From positions 146-6,195 of the forward strand of contig PMBA01000121.1 of NCBI GenBank assembly GCA_003152795.1: 6,050 bases of DNA, in the 5' to 3' direction. A model generated the notes under the pieces. That model did not search any database, had not been told where the DNA came from, and worked only from the letters and a program-made list of their open reading frames with translations. Shown one piece after another: positions 1 to 4,114 of this stretch (positions are counted from its first letter, which is position 1; each line of letters starts with the position of its first letter). The stretch is from Acidobacteriaceae bacterium (lineage in GTDB: Bacteria > Acidobacteriota > Terriglobia > Terriglobales > Acidobacteriaceae). The position numbers and the translations under genes are program-made.

Positions 1-372
1 CTAGTGCTGGAAAGAGCAAACCCTGCTGATTTTGACGCAGTGGTGCTTCCCGGTGGCGCATTGAATGCCGATGCTCTGCGGGTGGACAAAAAGGCACAAG
101 AGTTCATTCGCCGAATCGATGAAGCTGGGAAACCCATCGCGGTCATCTGTCACGGGGCGTGGCTTCTGGTCTCGGCGGGACTGACGAAGGGGCGAACATT
201 AACCAGCTATCACACCATACAGGATGACATTCGCAATTCCGGCGGCCAATGGGTAGACCGTGAAGTGGTCTGCGACCGTAACTGGGTCAGCAGTCGGCAG
301 CCTTCTGATCTGCCCGCCTTCAACCGGGAGATGATTGCGCTTTTCAACAGCGGAAAAGCAACCGCGCACTAA
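1..372 (+). CDS. DJ-1/PfpI family protein (type 1 glutamine amidotransferase-like), 5' end outside window
   Basis: The frame is open from base 1 and ends at TAA 370-372, so this is the last 123 codons of a gene that begins upstream; the GTG at base 4 is internal, not the start. Family members are usually about 170-190 residues, so roughly 50-60 N-terminal residues are missing, including the conserved acidic residue of the active site. The visible part has the strand and turn VVLPGG (residues 14-19) and the nucleophile elbow AVICHGAW with Cys50-His51, the hallmark of the superfamily. It then has GRTLTSY, a DD-x-RNSGG segment and the tail SRQPSDLPAFNREM, which closely resembles the C-terminus of E. 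coli YhbO/PfpI-type proteins. Members act as cytosolic stress proteins (glyoxalase/deglycase, protease or chaperone activities have been proposed); which one applies here cannot be read from sequence. The stop codon overlaps the stop of the convergent YeiH remnant. Confidence 0.93.
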   Translation, partial: LVLERANPADFDAVVLPGGALNADALRVDKKAQEFIRRIDEAGKPIAVICHGAWLLVSAGLTKGRTLTSYHTIQDDIRNSGGQWVDREVVCDRNWVSSRQPSDLPAFNREMIALFNSGKATAH

Positions 373-662
373 AAAGCGGTAAAGGTGCCAGAGGCGACTA
401 CCTTCCCATTCACATCGTAATAGTGGTAAGGCAAATACGTGCCCGCAACGGCAGCCAGACAGAAAAGCAAGATAAACCACGGCCACCTGATCCGGGACTT
501 GCTCTGCAAGAGAAACGCAGAGAGCTTCTTGGCGTCGAGGTGATAGGGGTGTGGGAACGATAGGCCATACATTAGCCCGGCTAGCAGCGCCAAGGGAGTC
601 GAAATGAGGCCACTGGCAGCTACGACCAGGCCAACGAAGAAGACATTCTTTGTATTGGTCAA
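369..662 (-). pseudogene. YeiH-family putative sulfate exporter, internally deleted remnant
   Basis: The 97-codon frame joins two pieces that are normally about 200 residues apart in YeiH/UPF0324 membrane proteins, which are usually 300-350 residues long. Residues 1-53 match the N-terminus: a first membrane segment, then SFPHPYHLDAKKLS and FLLQ. Residues ~54-78 (RIRWPWFILLFCLAAVAGTYLP) resemble the late segment normally followed by the last helices. The central transport core is absent, and after residue 78 the frame no longer looks like the family and soon stops. The start is also doubtful. The frame opens with TTG at 662, two codons after an in-frame TGA; an in-frame ATG lies at 719, on the far side of that TGA. 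No Shine-Dalgarno sequence is evident for either. A functional transporter is very unlikely; a small two-helix membrane protein cannot be excluded. Family assignment is from recalled motifs. Confidence 0.7.
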
Positions 663-874
663 ACGTCAGTGTCGCTGCGATGACACCTGCCTGTCCAAGG
701 AGTAATTCTTATTGCTCATGCGCCCGGCTTATCGCCTGCCGGAAGTCACTTCGACGTGCGCACGGGAAACCCTACGGAGCCGTCGACAGGACGAGGGCAG
801 CAGGATGCTGTATTGGTCGATACTTGCTCGGCAAGTGAATGGCCTCGTTTCCCGTGGTCAGCGGCACGCATTGT

Positions 875-1699
875 CTAGAACGGAAATCGAATCGAAAGAA
901 TAGCGTTGTGATTACTGGTATGGAAGTGTGTCGTCGCGATCTGGTATCCGCCGCCGACGGTAAAGCCCACTCGTCCCAAGAAGTGAAACCTCCCCATGAC
1001 AAGGCCCGGCGTCACGAAGTTCTGCTTCATGCCATCATTTTTGCCGTCTTGAAAAATCGTTGAGTTGAACTCGACTTCCGGCCAGAGTTTGCGCAACACC
1101 CGATACTGAAGGGTATTGTTGAAGAGAAAGCTTCGTCCGATGAGGTTCGTATCGGCAACAGGCAACGCCACGCCAAACGTACCCTGCGCGTCGAAGTTGC
1201 CAAAGCCCTTGCCGTAGGCAATGGTTGGAGTGATGATCGCGTGCAGCGCGCCATTGCTGAATTGGCCAGTCGGCACACTCCAGCCCAGAAAAGCAGTCAG
1301 AATGTAGCTGCCGTGTTGCTCGTTCGCGGAAAGCAATCGGTACTTGACCAGAAACGCGGCATCTCCCCAACCGTCCGCGACTTTGGTGTTATTGTGGGCG
1401 ATGTATGGAGGCACGTTGAAGATCGCTTCTACCTTTTCAAAGGGAATCAGTTCCAGCCCCTTGCCGCCATCGTAGTTGTCGGTTGTAACGCCCTTGCCGT
1501 TCACTTGCCACAATTGATCGTAGCGATATTCTTCCTCTAAACGCGGGGTCGTGGTGGCCAATGGCGTGACCCAATGGGGTTGCTCATCTTTGGTCTTGTC
1601 GACCCGAGCGAACCAGTTTGCAAAGTAGCCATCTTGCGCATTTAATTTCGGGGCCCAACAGAATATTGCCAAGACGAACAACGAGACGATCTTACGCAT
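875..1699 (-). CDS. Outer-membrane beta-barrel protein of unassigned function
   Basis: This complete 274-residue protein has an N-terminal signal peptide (MRKIVSLFVLAIFCWAPKLNA, cleavage likely after Ala21). The mature part is rich in alternating hydrophobic/polar stretches with many Gly, Tyr and Phe residues. It ends in LSIRFPF, a C-terminal phenylalanine typical of substrates of the BAM assembly machinery. Recognisable blocks are the HWVTPLATTTPRLEEEYRYD stretch after the signal, GKGLELIPFEKVE, the middle strand region with ITPTIAYGKGFGNFD, and FQDGKNDG near residue 220. The ATG at 1699 is supported by a strong Shine-Dalgarno (GAGGGGG, 1708-1702). It resembles a family of hypothetical outer-membrane proteins loosely comparable to the MetA-type phenol-degradation barrels; I cannot name a substrate. 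It is transcribed alone, away from the TOBE regulator, with a good candidate promoter and inverted repeats upstream. Confidence 0.85.
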   Translation of the reverse strand: MRKIVSLFVLAIFCWAPKLNAQDGYFANWFARVDKTKDEQPHWVTPLATTTPRLEEEYRYDQLWQVNGKGVTTDNYDGGKGLELIPFEKVEAIFNVPPYIAHNNTKVADGWGDAAFLVKYRLLSANEQHGSYILTAFLGWSVPTGQFSNGALHAIITPTIAYGKGFGNFDAQGTFGVALPVADTNLIGRSFLFNNTLQYRVLRKLWPEVEFNSTIFQDGKNDGMKQNFVTPGLVMGRFHFLGRVGFTVGGGYQIATTHFHTSNHNAILSIRFPF

Positions 1700-1735
1700 A
1701 TCCCCCTCAAGACAGTTTCATAAAATCACATCGCC

Positions 1736-1764
1736 TGTATGCATATGTCACATACAGTTATGTG
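1736..1764. promoter_or_regulatory. Overlapping inverted repeats, candidate operator in the divergent intergenic region
   Basis: Three perfect inverted repeats share half-sites here. TGTATG (1736-1741) pairs with CATACA (1751-1756) across 9 nt. TATGT (1744-1748) pairs with ACATA (1750-1754) across 1 nt. CACATA (1749-1754) pairs with TATGTG (1759-1764) across 4 nt. The element is effectively three alternating copies of a TATGT/ACATA half-site within 29 bp, lying over the proposed -35/-10 region of the beta-barrel gene and between it and the divergent TOBE gene. The regulator is unknown; the neighbouring HTH-TOBE protein is the simplest candidate. The tract is AT-rich, so part of the symmetry could be chance. 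Confidence 0.45.
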
Positions 1765-1768
1765 TTAA
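1740..1768 (-). promoter_or_regulatory. Candidate sigma-70 promoter of the beta-barrel gene
   Basis: On the minus strand TTAACA (1768-1763) is followed after 17 bp by TATGCA (1745-1740). This places a transcription start near 1733 and leaves a leader of about 33 nt before the ATG at 1699. The -35 box matches the consensus at five of six positions, the -10 box only at three, so this is a plausible but unproven promoter. It is overlapped entirely by the inverted repeats at 1736-1764, which would suit repression or activation by a dimeric regulator. Confidence 0.35.
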
Positions 1769-1901
1769 ATAATAATACGTATCTATGCGGAGCATGGCAA
1801 CCGTCCTGTCGGTCGCGGAATCGGGAAGACGAACCCGCGTCGCGTGGTTTTGACCTCAGCTCCTACTCGCTATAGGATTCCTTCCTGAGTCCTGATCCTC
1901 C

Positions 1902-2339
1902 ATGAAAAACAAGCCGGTTCTCCTGCCGCACGAGAATGAAAACGTGCTCAAGCTGCGGGATGCGATTTTGCAGCTGGGTATCAGCTTTCCGACAATCAAA
2001 CAATGGATTTACGCGCGGAAGATTAAGAGCGTGCGAACTCCCGGAGGGCATCATCGAATTCCCCAGAGCGAAATCGATCGCCTGCTTTTCAGGACAAGAG
2101 GCAAGACAGCTCCGGAACGCAGCGAGGTAGTGCGTCGCGTCAGCGGGCGGAATCAGCTCGTGGGGCGGATCGATAGCGTGCGCATCAGCGGCTTGATGGC
2201 GGAAGTTAAGATTTCGATTGGGGAGCAGCAGATTACGTCGATCATCACTGCCACCTCCGCCCGTGAAATGCGACTCAAACCGGGGCAGACAGCGGCGGCC
2301 CTCATTAAAGCTACCGAGGTCATGATTATTCGGGTTTGA
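1902..2339 (+). CDS. MerR-like HTH protein with C-terminal TOBE (molybdate-binding Mop-type) domain
   Basis: The 145-residue protein has two parts. Residues ~18-64 form a MerR/excisionase-type winged helix-turn-helix: LRDAILQLGISFPTIKQWIY is the helix-turn-helix region, and TPGGHHRIPQSEIDRLL carries the GGHHRIP wing typical of this DNA-binding fold. Residues ~82-145 form a single TOBE/Mop domain (GRNQLVGRIDSVRISG, IGEQQITSIITATSA, LKPGQTAAALIKATEVMI). Known Mop domains oligomerise and bind molybdate or tungstate. The likely role is a cytosolic molybdate/tungstate-responsive DNA-binding protein. It differs from ModE, which has another HTH type and usually two TOBE repeats. The ATG at 1902 has no clear Shine-Dalgarno sequence (the upstream stretch is C/T-rich). 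No molybdenum-transport or cofactor genes are in the window, so its targets are unknown; the inverted repeats at 1736-1764 are the nearest candidate site. Confidence 0.88.
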   Translation: MKNKPVLLPHENENVLKLRDAILQLGISFPTIKQWIYARKIKSVRTPGGHHRIPQSEIDRLLFRTRGKTAPERSEVVRRVSGRNQLVGRIDSVRISGLMAEVKISIGEQQITSIITATSAREMRLKPGQTAAALIKATEVMIIRV

Positions 2340-2448
2340 TCGAACTCTCGACCGGGTGGTTATACGAGACTAATTCGACCTTCCAAGTCCTACTGCGATA
2401 AAAGTGTTGTGCCACCGTTCGAAAGACCTTAAGGCGGAAATTCTCCAT
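2326..2448 (-). pseudogene. N-terminal fragment of a LysR-family regulator
   Basis: Translation from the ATG at 2448 begins MENFRLKVFRTVAQH, which strongly resembles the start of LysR-type regulators (first helix of the winged HTH, usually followed by an F/S-x-x-AA and a T-Q-P-A-V-S recognition helix). After about residue 17 the similarity is lost: the expected recognition helix is not found in this frame, which runs to a stop at 2326-2328 after only 40 codons instead of about 300, and overlaps the 3' end of the convergent TOBE gene. The ATG lies just 7 nt after the stop of the putative selenoprotein gene, as expected for the next gene of the same operon. The remnant therefore marks a deletion or rearrangement endpoint. 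The match is short, so chance similarity is possible. Confidence 0.45.
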
Positions 2449-2455
2449 GCCGTTG

Positions 2456-2611
2456 CTAGGGTGTATCCTTGCGATTTGGCTTTTCACTCCGTCGAGACTC
2501 GACGGAACAGGTGTTGGTGCGTCAAGTCGGCACACCGAGCTTGGGCAGCAGCCATTGGGTCAACACCAGGTAAGCGACAACAAAACCGATGATCCACACC
2601 CATTCCGGCAT
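2456..2611 (-). CDS. Putative small membrane selenoprotein (Sec30, in-frame TGA at 2524-2522)
   Basis: The ATG at 2611 directly follows the arsR stop codon (TAA, 2614-2612) and has a strong Shine-Dalgarno, GAGGAG, 8 nt upstream. Residues 4-22 form one hydrophobic helix (WVWIIGFVVAYLVLTQWLL), followed by PKLGVPT. Codon 30 is TGA. The frame then continues RTNTC-SVESRR and stops at TAG 2458-2456, giving 51 residues if TGA is read as selenocysteine. The result is a U-x4-C pair just past the membrane, which looks like a redox or metal/thiol site. The basic tail (R31, R40, R41, K44, R47, K48) suggests an N-out, C-in topology with the pair on the cytoplasmic side. A hairpin with a GUC loop sits ~23 nt after the TGA, in the SECIS position. 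Alternatives are a real 29-residue peptide ending at TGA, or a Cys codon mutated to TGA in a decaying gene. Function unknown; operon with an ArsR regulator suggests a metal(loid)- or redox-linked role. Confidence 0.65.
2485..2509 (-). promoter_or_regulatory. Candidate bacterial SECIS hairpin
   Basis: In the minus-strand transcript UCCGUCGA (2506-2499) pairs perfectly with UCGACGGA (2495-2488) around the loop GUC (2498-2496). Three further G-U wobble pairs extend the stem outward to 2509/2485. The loop G is the 24th nucleotide after the UGA. Known bacterial SECIS elements are stem-loops inside the coding sequence just after the UGA, with an apical G-U recognised by SelB; the E. coli fdhF element has its loop GU about 20 nt after the UGA and a similar AGGUCU apex. 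No uridine tract follows, so a terminator is a poor alternative. Confidence 0.6.
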
Positions 2612-3016
2612 TTAGCCTGCTCCTCGCCGCGATCTCTTTGACCTGTGAGGGCTCGCTGGTTTGCGGGTTCCGTTTCTTCGGAGCGGGCCAACAGCGTATC
2701 GCTGCACATGCGCAGCCTGCCGAGCCGTGCTCCGACATACCAACTCGCAGAGCTTGAAAACGACGGGGTCGGCGATACTGTAAAGAACACTATTGCCCGA
2801 ACGCTCGCGGCACACAAGTCCTGTGTCGAAGAGAATTTGAAGGTGTTTCGATATGTTTGGCTGATTTCCTTGCAAGGTCTCAACGATCTGGCTGACCGTC
2901 ATCGCTTTACCCTGAAGCGCTTGCAGGATGCGCAGGCGGCAGGGTTCGCCTAGGATCTGGAACCGCCGAGCAACCAGTTCGATCATCTTGCCGTGGATCA
3001 TAATGAGTTGGCGCAT
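2612..3016 (-). CDS. ArsR-family winged-helix transcriptional regulator
   Basis: This small DNA-binding repressor of up to 134 residues has the classic ArsR/SmtB layout: FQILGEPCRLRILQAL (residues 19-34), the HTH TVSQIVETLQGNQPNISKHLQIL (40-62) with recognition helix NQPNISKHL, and a beta-wing GLVCRERSGNSVLYSIAD (66-83). The metal-binding ELCVCDLC motif of arsenic-type ArsR is absent from the HTH. Instead, cysteines occur at 26, 69, 90 and 94, with LCELVC (89-94) in the C-terminal helix as a possible metal or redox-sensing site. Beyond ~residue 97 the tail is unusually basic and proline-rich (HRSKRSRRGAG) and may reflect a late frameshift. Start choice is open: ATGs at 3016, 3001 and 2986 are in frame and none has a good Shine-Dalgarno; the 2986 start gives the usual length. 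It is first gene of an operon with the putative selenoprotein and diverges from the sigma factor gene. Confidence 0.88.
   Translation of the reverse strand: MRQLIMIHGKMIELVARRFQILGEPCRLRILQALQGKAMTVSQIVETLQGNQPNISKHLQILFDTGLVCRERSGNSVLYSIADPVVFKLCELVCRSTARQAAHVQRYAVGPLRRNGTRKPASPHRSKRSRRGAG
2620..2625 (-). promoter_or_regulatory. Ribosome binding site of the putative selenoprotein gene
   Basis: GAGGAG ends 8 nt before the ATG at 2611 and lies inside the last codons of arsR. It matters because it argues that this very short frame is translated on its own, in coupling with arsR, rather than being a chance ATG. Confidence 0.75.
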
Positions 3017-3040
3017 ACCGTGCGGCCAAGTAGACGCTTA

Positions 3041-3082
3041 GCGATATAATTATACAGGCATATAGCTGAAACACTGAAACAC
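3041..3082. promoter_or_regulatory. Shared divergent promoter region of arsR and the sigma factor gene
   Basis: A perfect palindrome TATAATTATA (3045-3054) supplies a consensus -10 box, TATAAT, on both strands (3045-3050 on plus; 3054-3049 on minus). The minus-strand start would then lie near 3042, about 26 nt before the first arsR ATG. No good -35 box is visible on either strand. A loose inverted repeat, TTAGC (3039-3043) against GCTGA (3065-3069), flanks the palindrome, and the octamer TGAAACAC is tandemly repeated at 3067-3082 just before the sigma factor gene. ArsR proteins commonly bind AT-rich dyads over their own promoters, so autoregulation here is a reasonable inference. Confidence 0.45.
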
Positions 3083-3101
3083 GCGGGCCGGAGCTGATCG
3101 A

Positions 3102-3977
3102 ATGCGGTCGGATATCGAACAAGCCATTCTTTTACTGAAACGCGGTGATGCCGGCGCCATGGAAAAAGCGGTGGCCTTGCTGCAACGTTCTGTGTTTGCC
3201 TTCAGCATGAGAGTGTGCGGCCAACGCCAGGATGCGGAAGACACCATGCAGGAAGTTCTGGTGAAGTCCTTGCCCCATCTAGCGAAGTTCGATAGTTCCA
3301 GGGCCCTGGCTGTGTGGCTATACAAGGTGGCGAAGAACCGCTGCCTCATGAGCCGCAGGAAGGGCAAATTCGCTCCGAAAGTAGAGCTCTCCCTGGAAGA
3401 GTTGATGCCGGACCGGGAAGATTTCGAGCGACTTGACGGCCGCATCAGCATGAGCCCGGAAGGCGCGGCCATTCGTAGCGAGCAAGGCCGGCGGTTGAGG
3501 GAGGCGATTCGGAGTCTCCCACCACATTATCGGATTGTGCTTGTTTTGCGCGATATGGAAGGTCTCACGGATGAAGAGGTTGCGGAGATCACCGGCCTGC
3601 TTCCAGGGACAATTCGCGTGCGGCTGCACAGGGCTCGCCTTTTCGTGCGTAGGGAACTGGCAAAGCTGAAAGAGAACACGAGAAACAGCGTTGTCCGCAG
3701 AGACGTAAAAGGCGCAGCTCGTACTCGTCGCTGTAAGAAGATGTTCGCTGGGCTATCGGACTACCTCGACGGACAACTGGACGACTTCTCGTGTGAAGAG
3801 TTGGAAGCCCACATGAACGGTTGCCAACCGTGCAAGAAGTTTCTTCGCAGTCTGGAGACTGCGATTAAACACTGTCAGCACTCCCCCACGGAACGCCCGG
3901 ACCCGAACCAGGCGGCGGCATTGCGAAAGCAGCTTCTAGCAACCTATAGCCGGGCACTAGCCAACGCCGGGAACTGA
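3102..3977 (+). CDS. ECF-type RNA polymerase sigma factor with fused C-terminal zinc-finger (anti-sigma-like) domain
   Basis: The 291-residue protein is about 100 residues longer than a typical ECF sigma factor. Sigma region 2 spans ~25-90 (SMRVCGQRQDAEDTMQEVLV, then FDSSRALAVWLYKVAKNRCL, the -10-recognition helices). Region 4 spans ~130-185 (SLPPHYRIVLVLRDMEGLTD, then EVAEITGLLPGTIRVRLHRAR, the -35-binding HTH). After a basic linker (~190-210), residues 211-250 form a zf-HC2-type zinc finger: Cys211, then SDYLDGQLDD, then His237-x3-Cys241-x2-Cys244, the arrangement used by ZAS anti-sigma domains. It likely directs RNA polymerase to a stress regulon, with the fused finger sensing zinc or thiol oxidation or modulating activity; that role is inferred. 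No separate anti-sigma gene is adjacent. The ATG at 3102 has GGAG (3090-3093) 8 nt upstream. The OsmC/TolC genes downstream are possible targets. Confidence 0.9.
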   Translation: MRSDIEQAILLLKRGDAGAMEKAVALLQRSVFAFSMRVCGQRQDAEDTMQEVLVKSLPHLAKFDSSRALAVWLYKVAKNRCLMSRRKGKFAPKVELSLEELMPDREDFERLDGRISMSPEGAAIRSEQGRRLREAIRSLPPHYRIVLVLRDMEGLTDEEVAEITGLLPGTIRVRLHRARLFVRRELAKLKENTRNSVVRRDVKGAARTRRCKKMFAGLSDYLDGQLDDFSCEELEAHMNGCQPCKKFLRSLETAIKHCQHSPTERPDPNQAAALRKQLLATYSRALANAGN

Positions 3978-4042
3978 CGCAGACTGCGGTTCCTCCCGAC
4001 CAAGTACACACTCGGCAGCACCCTCCCTTCTTTTTCAATATT

Positions 4043-4056
4043 TTTGTTGTAACAAA
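4043..4056. promoter_or_regulatory. Short inverted repeat upstream of the osmC-like gene
   Basis: TTTGTT (4043-4048) and AACAAA (4051-4056) form a perfect 6-bp inverted repeat with a 2-nt centre, about 60 bp before the osmC-like start codon. Its size and position fit an operator near the promoter. The centre is too tight for an RNA hairpin, and the surrounding T-rich stretch could have produced it by chance. Confidence 0.3.
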
Positions 4057-4081
4057 TTCCCCTGGTCTGCATTTGTTCATG

Positions 4082-4100
4082 TGGCTCCTACATGGAGCCA
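4082..4100 (+). promoter_or_regulatory. Hairpin-forming inverted repeat just before the osmC-like ribosome binding site
   Basis: TGGCTCC (4082-4088) and GGAGCCA (4094-4100) are perfectly complementary around a 5-nt loop (TACAT), ending 3 nt before the Shine-Dalgarno. As RNA this is a stable 7-bp hairpin in the leader; as DNA it is a candidate operator. No T tract follows, so it is not an intrinsic terminator for the sigma factor gene. Confidence 0.4.
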
Positions 4101-4103
4101 ATC

Positions 4104-4109
4104 AGGGGG
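4104..4109 (+). promoter_or_regulatory. Ribosome binding site of the osmC-like gene
   Basis: AGGGGG ends 5 nt before ATG 4115. It decides the start: the longer in-frame ATG at 4073 would put this site and the 4082-4100 hairpin inside the coding region and has no Shine-Dalgarno of its own. Confidence 0.75.
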
Positions 4110-4114
4110 TACAA

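Noticed and set aside
361..380. Inverted repeat ACCGC/GCGGT spanning the convergent stop codons as a bidirectional terminator
   Set aside because: The stem is only 5 bp with a 10-nt loop and no proper T tract follows on either strand.
663..874. Possible gene or terminators between the YeiH remnant and the beta-barrel gene
   Set aside because: Short frames here show no recognisable protein features. Several small symmetries exist (CCGGC/GCCGG 724-742, CGTGCGCACG 755-764, ACTTGC-TCG-GCAAGT 822-836), but none is followed by a T tract; the last could be a weak hairpin after the barrel gene.
1790..1901. Molybdenum-cofactor riboswitch or other structured leader before the TOBE gene
   Set aside because: Pairings such as GGAATC/GATTCC and CGCGG/CCGCG are possible, but they conflict with each other and I cannot match any known riboswitch core.
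2340..2455. Terminator or tRNA between the TOBE gene and the selenoprotein gene
   Set aside because: No convincing stem-loop with a T tract and no cloverleaf; CCTTAAGG (2428-2435) is just a short palindrome.
2488..2506. The TCCGTCGAG palindrome as an intrinsic terminator of the arsR operon
   Set aside because: No U run follows on either strand, and it lies inside an open frame at SECIS distance from a TGA.
2484..2738. Longer alternative minus-strand frame covering the small gene (84 codons, ATG 2738)
   Set aside because: It reads through the small gene in another frame, has no Shine-Dalgarno or domain-like pattern, and overlaps the ArsR coding sequence.
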